Shown in pieces: positions 17,901-25,672 of a stretch of DNA of 57,287 bases (positions are counted from its first letter, which is position 1; every line of letters begins with the position of its first letter). A model generated the notes under the pieces. It did no database searches. It was not told where the DNA came from and saw only the letters and a program-made list of their open reading frames with translations. The stretch comes from Prevotella sp. (GTDB lineage Bacteria; Bacteroidota; Bacteroidia; Bacteroidales; Bacteroidaceae), in assembly GCA_017619445.1 (NCBI GenBank), contig JAFZSI010000071.1, positions 1 through 57,287 on the forward strand, read 5' to 3'. The position numbers and the translations under genes are program-made.

Positions 17901-19228
17901 TTGTCATCCTCAGTCTTATAGGCTACGTCCCAAGCACGCTGGTCCTCAGAACCGGGTGTCCATGAAAGCTGTACCGACTGGTCGGTAGGATTGCCAACAG
18001 CTGCCAGCTCAGTAGGTCTTACGCAGGAAGCAAGCTTACAGCTCACAGTGTAAGTGTCAAGCACCTCACCTGTAGCCATTGAGGTGTTACCTTCGCCAGA
18101 GGTGATTTCTTCTCCATTGAGATCTCTGATAACCCATGAGGTTTCATTGCCATAAGAGCCCTTTACCCAAACGAATTTGATTTCCCTGTCAGGACATACG
18201 CCAAGCGTAAAGGTTCCGCTTGATCCACTGGCAATGGTCACTTCTCCTAAAACTTTGTTGGTCTCAACATCCACTACCTGAATGGCATTGCCGTTCCAGC
18301 CGTCTCCGTAGCTGTCGCTGAGCTCAAAGGTGATAACACACTGGTCTTCTTCGGTGCAGATGTCGGTGGTGAAACTGACGGCACTTGTCCAGTCGCTATA
18401 ATCGTCGCCACCGCAGTTAGAACGTACCTTCACCTGGTAAATCGTGGCCAAATCAAGGTCTTGCAGGGTGTAAGGACTGCTGACACCAGTAGTCACGGTG
18501 CCGTTCACGTCAATGTCGTAAGAATTAGCTTCGCCCGTCCAAGTCACTTCGGCAGTAGTGCCGCCCGTGTAGTTGACAGCAAGGTTCTTCGGCTTCGCGC
18601 AGGTAGGTCCAGCACCGGCTGTGATGTCGAGCTGAATCTGGTTCTTCACGTTCAGCACAGAGCCAGAGGCGGCAGGATTTGTGATGTCGTAGGCACCGCT
18701 GTCCCTGTATGCACGAATAGCCTGGCCTGTAGCAGTGAATACCAAGCAAGCCATGTGAGGCGAGCTGGAGTAATCACCCGAAACGTCGGCCACGGCCACA
18801 ATCAGGTTGGACTCGCCGTCGTAAGCAAAAGGCGCGTCAAGTTGAATCGTGGTCCACTCGCCTACGGGGAAGTCAAGCTCACCCGAGAATACCAGGTCTT
18901 CATCGCTCATGGCCACCCAGTCGGTGCCGCCTGAGAAGGATGCCTTGTCGGTGAGCTTAAAGTAAATGTTGTACGTGCGGCTCTTTTCTGCGCCGGTGTT
19001 CTTGAAGGCAATGCTGTTGATTGTTCCAGCCGTGCCAATCTCCTCAGCAGTGTAAATCTGCTGCGTGTAACTGTAGTTGTAGTAATTGTAGCCCGGCAGG
19101 TAGGTGTTGTTTGTCGTACCGCCATCGCCAATCTCAACTACATCAGCTCTTGCTCCAATGAAGCAGAGCATGGCAAGCAGCGTGAAAGCCGCCCTCGCCA
19201 GTAGGTTGCGTCTGATTTTCATTCTCAT
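14927..19228 (-). CDS. Large secreted multidomain T9SS cargo (fibronectin III and cleaved-adhesin domains)
   Basis: 1433 residues. A signal peptide (to about residue 28, FIGARA) is followed by a jelly-roll-like domain (residues about 30-205). Fibronectin-III-type domains then alternate (starts near CAKPKNLAVNYTGG, CVRPTELAAVG, CHKPTDLTASQ, AVPQDLTVDN, TPPFDLSTTN) with two Cys-bearing domains of the type CVITFELSDSYGDGWNGNA. A cleaved-adhesin/choice-of-anchor J domain begins at FFDDFEDGLGQWTTI (about residue 1020), with SVDNWLITPQVSL and FLLIDDFGI. The C-terminus GVYLNNGRKVVIK is the sorting signal of type IX substrates in Prevotella. It probably binds host or dietary glycans or proteins; no catalytic motif is seen. 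The T9SS operon starts 1.5 kb away, divergent. Confidence 0.9.
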   Translation of the reverse strand: MRMKIRRNLLARAAFTLLAMLCFIGARADVVEIGDGGTTNNTYLPGYNYYNYSYTQQIYTAEEIGTAGTINSIAFKNTGAEKSRTYNIYFKLTDKASFSGGTDWVAMSDEDLVFSGELDFPVGEWTTIQLDAPFAYDGESNLIVAVADVSGDYSSSPHMACLVFTATGQAIRAYRDSGAYDITNPAASGSVLNVKNQIQLDITAGAGPTCAKPKNLAVNYTGGTTAEVTWTGEANSYDIDVNGTVTTGVSSPYTLQDLDLATIYQVKVRSNCGGDDYSDWTSAVSFTTDICTEEDQCVITFELSDSYGDGWNGNAIQVVDVETNKVLGEVTIASGSSGTFTLGVCPDREIKFVWVKGSYGNETSWVIRDLNGEEITSGEGNTSMATGEVLDTYTVSCKLASCVRPTELAAVGNPTDQSVQLSWTPGSEDQRAWDVAYKTEDDKDFTIIEGVEANPYTLEGLDAGTYYTIKVRGNCGDGDVSAWSDEIEIKTAYCPEEEQCLITYELHTTSGYEEYGWYGAYLLIYDVETGTLVDYLTVPQNSSKVTGSVAVCSGRDIAFGWYAGSYDSYLIDKIIVKDVNGDEILNTTGALSDYVYYTVDCTVSDCHKPTDLTASQISGTSAKLSWTENGEATAWVIAYMAETDEEVTEIEVDENPYTLTGLDPETTYYAMVRPACDENVEKWSDVISFMTDERFAVPQDLTVDNVLATTADVSWTSFGVSDELQYAILPENSDLLQENQYDDGTLKSNIGMGGGSFSWGVMFPTGSYTGDKLATVSIYDILAMDGTITIYNGGATAPENAIKTKAISLTGANKFVDFSFGDLEIDPTKNLWVIVTNASGATYPAAVSADSKNDPNGRWVELDGEWMDLAEAGISGSCFMIHAITHGDLSSLDWTIVENANSTQALTGLTPESNYVVRVQSDYGEGISGWAMTTFTTLAATTPPFDLSTTNITKEGATLNWSGAQDSYTVRYRTAAVCGDETTFFDDFEDGLGQWTTIRNGEGTENTDWHTFDATNFDGGSNHSGDAVAMSRSWASQNAYSVDNWLITPQVSLDGILKFWVMDDGQYHEHYDIYVSTTGNTIADFGDTPFFEPGNATGTWKEVSVDLTSFGGAEGYIAIRHTDTDQDFLLIDDFGIYAIETPAGEWQTINTTDTSVDLTGLTEDTEYQWQVQGASPVTEWSEMVNFWTGAEIVLENDEIVTDVITEYMERTVDVKLNNRTIYRDATWNTICLPFDVDLTDPESPLYGATAKTFSDATITGTHVDIDFSEPQTELIAGVPYILRWTEAQATNLVNPVFEGVTISANDSYMMYNSDYSVFFVGNFDPVYIDPAEEPDDLNIYYMTANSTLKHSEVARTLKSLRAYFFFHSTDDGSAKDLTFTLNFGDDATGIQTIDGDVRKAENDSWFTLDGAKLSGKPTKRGVYLNNGRKVVIK

Positions 19229-19333
19229 AGCTTTTTGTTTGATTGTTAATAATGATTTCGATTTCTATACTATTATATGTATGTACATTATTATATAATG
19301 CGGTTTTTGGCCGCGCAAACTTAAAATTGATTA

Positions 19334-19341
19334 CAAAAGTA
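19334..19341 (-). promoter_or_regulatory. Likely -7 box for the 1433-residue cargo gene
   Basis: TACTTTTG on the minus strand (complement of 19334-19341) matches TAnnTTTG. No good TTTG box is seen 19-21 bases upstream. It would give a leader of about 100 bases. Confidence 0.45.
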
Positions 19342-19540
19342 AGGGATTTTCCTTTGTTTTTGTTATTTTTATTAAGAAAACGTGCGAATTTTAAAGTTTT
19401 TTTACATTGTGCGGCACAATAAGGCGATTTCACCCTAAAAATGGACAAAAGTACACATAGTTTTAACACACGCGCGGGCGGGAACTAATACGATGGGTTT
19501 TTCACACAGAGAAACGGAGGTTGGGAGGTTTTCTTTTTCA

Positions 19541-19690
19541 ACATTAATTGCCATTAATTTGGTCATTAATTTGCCATTAATTGGTTGGTAATATGCAAAC
19601 AAATGAACGATAATATGCCATTAATTGAACCTTGAATTGCTATTAATAGGTCGTTCATTTGCCGTTAATAGACCGTTGATATGTTTTATG
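19541..19690 (+). repeat. AT-rich phased repeats (ATTAATTTGCC-like, 11/22-bp spacing)
   Basis: The motif ATTAAT followed by TGCC, TGGTC or TGGTT recurs about nine times with steps near 11 or 22 bases (for instance ATTAATTGCC, ATTAATTTGCC, ATTAATTGGTTGGT, AATATGCC, GTTAATAGACC). The spacing is that of the DNA helix, as in iterons or multi-site protein-binding regions. No replication gene is near. Confidence 0.7.
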
Positions 19691-19714
19691 TGCAGGGCAG
19701 ATGACCGTAAAGCG

Positions 19715-19912
19715 GTCACCAATCAATAACCGAGGGTACGAGCGTAGCGAGCACCCCCGGGGACTGCCACTGTCAGTGCGTGAGAGCACTCTGACGGAGT
19801 GCCCCATGTCTCAATAAACAATGGGCGACCCCGTTAGGGTCGATAGGTTACCTGCCTGGTATCTGCCCGGGGGTGCTCGCTACGCTCGTACCCTCGGTTA
19901 TTGATTGGTGAC
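19715..19912. repeat. 47-bp perfect inverted repeat with 104-base structured loop
   Basis: The arm at 19715-19761 (begins GTCACCAATCAATAACCGAG) is exactly complementary to 19866-19912. The loop holds further hairpins: CACTGTCAG...CTGACGGAGTG around 19769-19801 and CGACCCCGTTAGGGTCG at about 19829-19845. It has no reading frame of note. It could be a miniature mobile element or give a long cruciform RNA. Confidence 0.95.
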
Positions 19913-19925
19913 GCTTCCAGCGTCA

Positions 19926-20232
19926 TGAAAGAGCCTATGCTTTACGAATGCAAAGCATGTTTACGATTACAATGCGTAGGTTTGCTGTTTCAAAGCGTAG
20001 GTTTATGATAATAGAGTATTGGTTTGTAATTGCAAAGCATCGGTTTATGAGCAAATTTTCTAGAAAATCTGCGTGTAAAGCATAGGGTTTTGCAGCCATC
20101 CTGAACACCACTGACGCAAAGGGGCACTTTATGGATGAATTTTCTAGAAAATCTGGGCGTAAAGCTTAGGGTTGTTGCAGCCATCCTGAACACCAGTGAT
20201 GCAAAGGGGCACTTTATGGATGATTTTTCTAT
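19926..20232. repeat. Palindrome/21-bp module repeat, locus B (with 84-85-bp copies)
   Basis: Five to six 21-bp modules (for example TTTACGATTACAATGCGTAG, TTTGCTGTTTCAAAGCGTAG) run into the palindrome boxes at 20053-20070 and 20137-20154 and a partial one at 20223. The interval between boxes (84 and 85 bases) is itself a repeat containing GCAGCCATCCTGAACACCA. A half box with GTAAAGCATAGGG recurs at 20490-20515. Confidence 0.85.
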
Positions 20233-20239
20233 CTTATAT

Positions 20240-20485
20240 TATTCACGGGAGTTATCTGGAGTTATATGAATTTTTCGCTATCGCTCAACAACACGTCTGC
20301 GAATTCATCGGGAGTTAACGGAAGTTAGCGGACAAATCCGCGATTAAGCGAGAGCCAACCAAGCTTGCTTGAAATTGGCCGAGCGTGAGCGGATTATCTA
20401 ATAGCCAGAGTATTGTCAGTTAACTCCCTGAGCGGTTGAAAACCGCGATAACTTCAGTTAACTCCAGATAACTCCAAGAATAATT
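20240..20485. repeat. GAGTTA-type palindromic element with nested second palindrome
   Basis: The arms contain GGAGTTATCTGGAGTTAT and GGGAGTTAACGGAAGTTAGC on one side and GTTAACTCCAGATAACTCC on the other. The same element, in reverse orientation, is at 46720-46865. Here the arms are interrupted by a 61-bp palindrome (20335-20395, ends AATCCGC/GCGGATT) related to the one at 44951-45007, suggesting insertion of one repeat into another. Confidence 0.8.
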
Positions 20486-20720
20486 CAGGCTAGAAAATTT
20501 GAGTGTAAAGCATAGGGTTGTGTCGGCTGTCAATGATGGCGGAGGAATAACTCCTGACTCTGCAAGTCTGTGTGTGGGGTTTACTTTTCCTCGGCATAAG
20601 GCGGAAGGTAGTAAATGCAGGGAAGATACAATAAAATGGCGGGCGGGGCGTTATAAGTACGTGGTTTTAAACGAAAACACTGATTTTGAAGTGATAACGG
20701 CGCGGGGAACTGATGCTTTT

Positions 20721-21689
20721 GTGAAAAGCAGGGGAGCCGCGGGTAACGGACGGCGCGCGTTCGTGGCCGTTGTGCTGCTGCTCTTGTCCGTGGTTGCGGT
20801 CAGGGGGCAGTACGACGTGTCGTTCAGTCATTATTTCGACATGGAGGGCTCGTTCAACCCTGCTGCCATCGGCAAGAAGGACTGTGTGAACATCGGCGCT
20901 GCCTACGCGATGGACCTTGCGGGCTTTAAGCACAATCCGAACACGATGTACATTGGCGCTGACATGCCGTTCTACTTTCTGAACATGATGCACGGTGGAG
21001 GCGTGCAGCTGCTGAACGACCGGCTGGGCTTCTTCACGCATCAGCGCGTGTCGCTGCAGTATTCGCTGAAGCGCGACTTGTTTGGCGGCAAGCTTGGCAT
21101 AGGCTTGCAGTTGGGGATGCTCAGCGAGAGTTTCGACGGTTCGAAGGTGGGTGAATTAGAGGACCCCAACGACCCCGTGTTCATGTCGGCGTCGGCCATA
21201 TCGGGCAATGCGTTCGATGTGGGCGCGGGCATCTACTACAGTCATGGCCGCTGGTATGTGGGCGTGTCGGCTCAGCATCTGACGGCCCCGCTGGTGGAGC
21301 TTGGCGAAAAGAACGAGCTGAAGATTGACCGCACGTATTATTTGACGGGCGGATACAATATTAAGCTGAGAAATCCGTTTATAACAATACCGACTTCGGT
21401 GCTGGTGCGCAGCGACATGGTGGGCTATCGCGCCGACGTGACGGCGCGCCTGGTATATACCACGGAGAAGAAACACCTGTATGTGGGTGCGTCTTACAGT
21501 CCCACCAATTCGGTGACGGTGCTCATCGGCGGCACGTTCAACGGGGTGAATGCCGGTTACAGTTACGAGATGTACACCTCGGCCATCAACCCGGGCAACG
21601 GCAGCCACGAGTTGTTCGTGGGCTACCAGACCGACCTCAACATGACGAAGAAGGGAAAGAACAAGCACAAGAGTGTGAGGTATTTGTAA
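20721..21689 (+). CDS. porP: PorP/SprF family type IX secretion outer membrane protein
   Basis: 322 residues if begun at GTG 20721, which puts a signal peptide (RRAFVAVVLLLLSVVAVRG) at the N-terminus. The frame is open to a TTG at 20499, but that start lies in a repeat and the extra 74 residues look non-coding. The mature part QYDVSFSHYFDMEGSFNPAAIG is the family hallmark (Q-Y...FNPA), followed by beta-barrel strands (VGAGIYYSHGRWYVGVSAQHL; HLYVGASYSPTNSVTVLIGG) and a basic tail (KKGKNKHKS). First gene of the T9SS operon porP-gldKLMN. In the family it is an outer membrane barrel working with GldK/PorK. The start is the uncertain point. Confidence 0.9.
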   Translation: MKSRGAAGNGRRAFVAVVLLLLSVVAVRGQYDVSFSHYFDMEGSFNPAAIGKKDCVNIGAAYAMDLAGFKHNPNTMYIGADMPFYFLNMMHGGGVQLLNDRLGFFTHQRVSLQYSLKRDLFGGKLGIGLQLGMLSESFDGSKVGELEDPNDPVFMSASAISGNAFDVGAGIYYSHGRWYVGVSAQHLTAPLVELGEKNELKIDRTYYLTGGYNIKLRNPFITIPTSVLVRSDMVGYRADVTARLVYTTEKKHLYVGASYSPTNSVTVLIGGTFNGVNAGYSYEMYTSAINPGNGSHELFVGYQTDLNMTKKGKNKHKSVRYL

Positions 21690-21719
21690 TTGAGATTAGA
21701 TAATTGTATAACTATAATA

Positions 21720-23171
21720 ATGAGAAAGTTAATCGTATTTGTCTGTGCCATGTGTGTGATGATGCTTTCGGGATGTTTCGGAAGCAAGGCTTCGCTGTCG
21801 TCAGGACGCGGCGGCGAGGTGACCGGCGTGAGCGGCGGCAAGGGCTTCAGCGAGCCTACGCCGTACGGCATGACGCTTGTGAAACGTGGCTACCTGAAGA
21901 TGGGCTTAGAGAAACAAGACAGCCTGTGGGGCATGCAAACCCCGGTGAAAGACATCTCCGTTGACGGGTTCTGGATGGACGAGACCGAAGTGACCAATGC
22001 CAAGTACAAGCAGTTTGTGCAGTGGGTGAGAGACAGCATCCTGCGCGAGCGGCTCGCCGACCCTGCATACGGTGGCGACGAGAGCTACAAGATTACCGAG
22101 GACAAGAACGGTGACCCCGTGCCGCCGCATCTGAACTGGAAGAAAGCACTGCCGCGCAAACCCAACGAGGACGAGCAGCGCGCCATAGAGAGCATGTATG
22201 TGACCAACCCCGTGACGGGCGAGAAGCTGATTGACTACAAGCAGCTGAACTACCGCTACGAGATTTACGACTACACGGCTGCCGCCCTGCGCCGCAACCG
22301 TCTGGACCCGTCGGACCGCAGTCTGAACACCGACTTCGAGGTTGACCCCAACGAGGTGGTAATGATTTCGAAGGACACGGCTTACATAGACGACGAGGGG
22401 CGCATCGTGCGTGAGACCATCGACCGCCCGCTGAGCGGACCGTGGGACTTCCTGAACACCTACATCGTGAACGTGTATCCCGACACTACCTGCTGGGTGA
22501 ACGACTTCCAGAACTCTGAGAACGAAATGTACCTGCGTTACTACTTCAGCAACCCCATCTACAACGACTATCCCGTGGTGGGCGTTACCTGGGAGCAGGC
22601 CAACGCTTTCTGCGCATGGCGCACCGACTACCTGCTGAAAGGACTGGGCGGCGCGGCCAAGTTTGTGCAGCGCTACCGACTGCCGACCGAGGCCGAATGG
22701 GAGTATGCCGCACGTGGCAAGGAAGGCACTGAGTTCCCCTGGGACAACGAGAACCCCGCCAGCGACAAGGGTTGTTTCTATGCCAACTTCAAACCCGACC
22801 GAGGCAACTACACCAAGGACGGCAACCTGATTACCAGCCGTGTGGGCGCCTACTCGGCCAACTCGAACGGACTGTTTGACATGGCCGGCAACGTGGCCGA
22901 GTGGACCAGCACCGTCTATACCGAGGGTGGCATTGACGCCATGAACGACCTGAACCCCACGCTGCAATACAACGCCGCAAAGGAAGACCCCTACAAGCTG
23001 AAGAAGAAAAGCGTGAGGGGCGGCTCGTGGAAAGACCCGGAGTCGTTCATCCGCTCGGCATGGCGCTCATGGGAGTATCAGAACCAGCCACGCTCGTACA
23101 TAGGATTCCGCTGCGTGCGTAGCCTGGCCAACACCTCAACGACAAAACAAAAAGGCAAGAAGAAAAAATGA
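21720..23171 (+). CDS. gldK: T9SS lipoprotein GldK/PorK (SUMF1-like domain)
   Basis: 483 residues from ATG 21720 (an upstream TTG at 21690 would only add 10 residues before the signal). A lipoprotein signal ends at LSGC (Cys19). The formylglycine-generating-enzyme-like fold is evident: GFWMDETEVTNAKYKQFVQWV, PVVGVTWEQANAFCAWR, YRLPTEAEWEYAARG, GNVAEWT and SVRGGSWKDPESFIRSAWR. In GldK this fold is structural, not catalytic. With GldN it forms the large periplasmic ring under the outer membrane. The stop TGA overlaps the gldL ATG (ATGA), so translation is coupled. Confidence 0.95.
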   Translation: MRKLIVFVCAMCVMMLSGCFGSKASLSSGRGGEVTGVSGGKGFSEPTPYGMTLVKRGYLKMGLEKQDSLWGMQTPVKDISVDGFWMDETEVTNAKYKQFVQWVRDSILRERLADPAYGGDESYKITEDKNGDPVPPHLNWKKALPRKPNEDEQRAIESMYVTNPVTGEKLIDYKQLNYRYEIYDYTAAALRRNRLDPSDRSLNTDFEVDPNEVVMISKDTAYIDDEGRIVRETIDRPLSGPWDFLNTYIVNVYPDTTCWVNDFQNSENEMYLRYYFSNPIYNDYPVVGVTWEQANAFCAWRTDYLLKGLGGAAKFVQRYRLPTEAEWEYAARGKEGTEFPWDNENPASDKGCFYANFKPDRGNYTKDGNLITSRVGAYSANSNGLFDMAGNVAEWTSTVYTEGGIDAMNDLNPTLQYNAAKEDPYKLKKKSVRGGSWKDPESFIRSAWRSWEYQNQPRSYIGFRCVRSLANTSTTKQKGKKKK

Positions 23172-24022
23172 CAAGATACAGCAAGTTCAATTTCATCTAT
23201 CGTCTGCAGAAGTGGATGGATAGCGTTCCCGGCCAGACATTCCTTAACTATGCCTACAGCTGGGGTGCAGCAATCGTGATTCTCGGTACGCTGTTCAAAC
23301 TGACCCACATTCCCGGCGCCAACTTCTGGCTGTTCCTCGGTATGGGCACCGAGGTGGTGGTGTTCTTCCTCTCGGCATTCGACCGTCCGTTCGACAAGAC
23401 AGCCGACGGCATGGAACTGCCTACGCACCTGAACCTTGGCGAGACCGATGAAAACGGCGAGGAACAGGGCGAAGGACAGGAACAGGAGACCGTGGGTGGC
23501 ACTACCGTGGTGAAAGGCGGTGGAGGCATTGGCGGAGGAACCATCATCATTGGCGGTGGCGGAGGCTCTGCCGGAACCGGCAGCGGCCAAGGCGTTGCAG
23601 CCAGTGGCGACGGACAGCCTGCCGTGGCAGCTGTCATCGGTGGCGGTGGCGTGATTGGTGGTACAGGCGGCGGCGTTGTGGCTGCCGAGCAGCCTGCAGT
23701 TATTCCGCCGTTGACACCCGACATGACCGAGGCTACCAACGCATACGTTGACGAGCTGAAGAAACTCACCGAGGTGCTGGAGCGCGTGTCGGAGCAGAGC
23801 AAGCGACTGACCACCGACTCTGAGGAGATGGAGAACCTCAACCGCACACTCACCGGCATCTGCAAGGTGTATGAGATGCAGCTCAAGAGTGCCAGCTCGC
23901 AGATTGGCACCATCGACGAGATTAACGAGCAGACAAAGAAAATGGCCCAGCAGATAGAGCAGCTGAACAACATCTATGCCCGCATGATTGAGGCCATGAC
24001 CATGAAGATGAAAGTAGAATAA
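23168..24022 (+). CDS. gldL: T9SS inner membrane motor protein GldL/PorL
   Basis: 284 residues. Two membrane helices at about 26-45 (FLNYAYSWGAAIVILGTLF) and 51-70 (ANFWLFLGMGTEVVVFFLSA) with the conserved charged Glu62 in the second, which with GldM makes the proton-driven motor. The cytoplasmic part contains a Gly-rich stretch (about 109-180, mostly GGGG/GGTG blocks). It ends in a long coiled coil (VDELKKLTEVLERVSEQSKR; IDEINEQTKKMAQQIEQLNN). The Gly-rich insert is longer than I expect from other GldL proteins. The gene overlaps gldK by 4 bases and gldM by 1 base. Confidence 0.95.
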   Translation: MTRYSKFNFIYRLQKWMDSVPGQTFLNYAYSWGAAIVILGTLFKLTHIPGANFWLFLGMGTEVVVFFLSAFDRPFDKTADGMELPTHLNLGETDENGEEQGEGQEQETVGGTTVVKGGGGIGGGTIIIGGGGGSAGTGSGQGVAASGDGQPAVAAVIGGGGVIGGTGGGVVAAEQPAVIPPLTPDMTEATNAYVDELKKLTEVLERVSEQSKRLTTDSEEMENLNRTLTGICKVYEMQLKSASSQIGTIDEINEQTKKMAQQIEQLNNIYARMIEAMTMKMKVE

Positions 24023-25578
24023 TGGCAATAAAGAAAAGACCCGTATCACCGCGCCAAAAGATGATCAACCTGATGTATGTCGTCTTGATGGCGATGCTGG
24101 CGCTCAACGTCTCGTCGGAAGTGCTGGAGGGATTCTCTATTGTCGAGGAGAGCCTGAGCCGCACCACCGCCAACTCGTCGGCGGAGAACAAGGCGCTGTT
24201 CGGTGACTTTGAGGCGCAGATGAAGAAAAACCCCGAGAAGGTGAGACAGTGGTTCGAGAAGGCGCGCACGGTGAAGCAGATGAGCGACTCGCTCTACGAC
24301 ATGGCGCAGCAGCTGAAAGAGGCCATCGCCCGCGAGGCCGACGGCAAGAACGCCGACCTGTCTAACCTGCAGCATAAGGAAGACCTGGAGGCTGCCACGC
24401 AAGTGATGCTCGCTCCCGGAAAGGGAAAGGGCAAGGCTCTCTTTGATGCCATCAACGCCTACCGCGAAAGCATTCTGAAGATGATTACCGACCCCAAACA
24501 GCAGCAAATCATCAAGAGCAACCTTTCCACCGAATTGCCCAAAGACGCTCATGCCATGGGCAAGAACTGGCAGGAATACATGTTCGAGGACATGCCCGTG
24601 GCCGCTGCCGTCACACTGCTGTCGAAACTGCAGAGCGACGTGCGCTATGCTGAGGGTGAGGTGCTGCATACATTGGTGTCGAACATCGACGTGAAGGATA
24701 TTCGTGTGAACAAGCTCGACGCTTTCGTCATTCCTGAAAAAACCACCCTCTATCCTGGCGAAACCTTCACGGCCAACATCGTGATGGCTGCCGTGGATAC
24801 TACCATGCAGCCTGAGATATTTGTGAACGGAACAAAAATCAACACCCGCAGCGGCAAATACTCGTTCACGGCCGGTGGAGTGGGTGAGCACCAGTTCGGC
24901 GGCTACCTGCTCACACAGAATGCGGCTGGCGAGGTGATGCGCCGCGACTTCACGCAGAAGTACAGCGTGATACCTGCGCCGAGTGGCGCCACGGTGGCTG
25001 CCGACCTGATGAACGTGCTCTACGCGGGCTACCAGAACCCGATGAGCGTCAGTGTGCCGGGTGTGCCCCAGAATGCCGTGTCGGTGAGCATGAGCGGAGG
25101 TACTCTTTCCCCGCGAGGCGACGGTCACTATATTGCCGTGCCAAGTGCGGTGGGCAAGGATGTGACGTTCACCGTGTCGGCCAACGACAAGGGCAAGAGC
25201 CGTCAGATGGCACAGGTGACGTTCAAGGTGCGCAAACTGCCCGACCCGACACCCTATATCAACTTGGGTACCGACCGCTTCAAGGGCGGCAGGATGCAGA
25301 AAGCCTCGCTCATGGGACTCACGCAGCTCAGCGCAGCCATTGACGACGGTCTGTTGGACATTCCGTTCCGCGTGGTGAGTTTCGAGGCCGTGTTCTTCGA
25401 CAACATGGGTAACGCCGTGCCGATGGCCTCGGAGGGCGCACAGTTCTCTGCCCGACAGAAAGATGCGTTCCGAAAGCTTTCGCGCAACCGCCGTTTCTAC
25501 ATCTCGCATGTGACGGCCATCGGTCCCGACGGACTGACGCGTAAGCTACCCACTGCCATGGAAATTGTGGTGAATTAA
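24022..25578 (+). CDS. gldM: T9SS motor/shaft protein GldM/PorM
   Basis: 518 residues, normal for the family. The start MAIKKRPVSPRQKMINLMYV and the single N-terminal membrane helix (MINLMYVVLMAMLALNVSSEVLEGF) are diagnostic. The periplasmic part comprises a helical domain followed by three beta domains (for example AFVIPEKTTLYPGETFTANIV; QNPMSVSVPGVPQNAVSVSM; the C-terminal domain with GTDRFKGGRMQKASLMGL). It passes motor torque from GldL to the GldK/N ring. The gene overlaps gldL by one base (TAATG) and is followed by a 94-base spacer with short repeats before gldN. Confidence 0.96.
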   Translation: MAIKKRPVSPRQKMINLMYVVLMAMLALNVSSEVLEGFSIVEESLSRTTANSSAENKALFGDFEAQMKKNPEKVRQWFEKARTVKQMSDSLYDMAQQLKEAIAREADGKNADLSNLQHKEDLEAATQVMLAPGKGKGKALFDAINAYRESILKMITDPKQQQIIKSNLSTELPKDAHAMGKNWQEYMFEDMPVAAAVTLLSKLQSDVRYAEGEVLHTLVSNIDVKDIRVNKLDAFVIPEKTTLYPGETFTANIVMAAVDTTMQPEIFVNGTKINTRSGKYSFTAGGVGEHQFGGYLLTQNAAGEVMRRDFTQKYSVIPAPSGATVAADLMNVLYAGYQNPMSVSVPGVPQNAVSVSMSGGTLSPRGDGHYIAVPSAVGKDVTFTVSANDKGKSRQMAQVTFKVRKLPDPTPYINLGTDRFKGGRMQKASLMGLTQLSAAIDDGLLDIPFRVVSFEAVFFDNMGNAVPMASEGAQFSARQKDAFRKLSRNRRFYISHVTAIGPDGLTRKLPTAMEIVVN

Positions 25579-25589
25579 TTGAAAAAGGT

Positions 25590-25651
25590 TCGTAATGCCG
25601 TAATGTCGAAACGTTGTAATAACGTAACATCGAAATAACGTAATGTCGTAA
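25590..25651 (+). repeat. Short degenerate repeats in gldM-gldN spacer
   Basis: CGTAATG, CGTAATGTCGAAAC, CGTAACATCGAAATAACG and CGTAATGTCG form a run of related units about 9-16 bases long. No promoter is visible, so gldN is probably read from the same mRNA. Confidence 0.6.
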
Positions 25652-25672
25652 AATTTGTCAAATAGAGAAACA

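Larger units (their letters stand above)
19229..20720. other. 1.5-kb gene-free repeat mosaic between T9SS cargo and T9SS operon
   Basis: Contains, in order: the cargo promoter, AT-rich helically phased repeats (19541-19690), a 47-bp perfect inverted repeat with structured loop (19715-19912), palindrome/21-bp modules and 84-85-bp repeats (19926-20232), and a GAGTTA palindrome with a second palindrome nested in it (20240-20520). The open frame beginning at 20499 is only an upstream extension of porP. Confidence 0.85.

Noticed and set aside
20499-20720. 74-residue N-terminal extension of porP
   Set aside because: It lies in repeat sequence, begins with TTG in a half palindrome box, and would bury the signal peptide in the middle of the protein.
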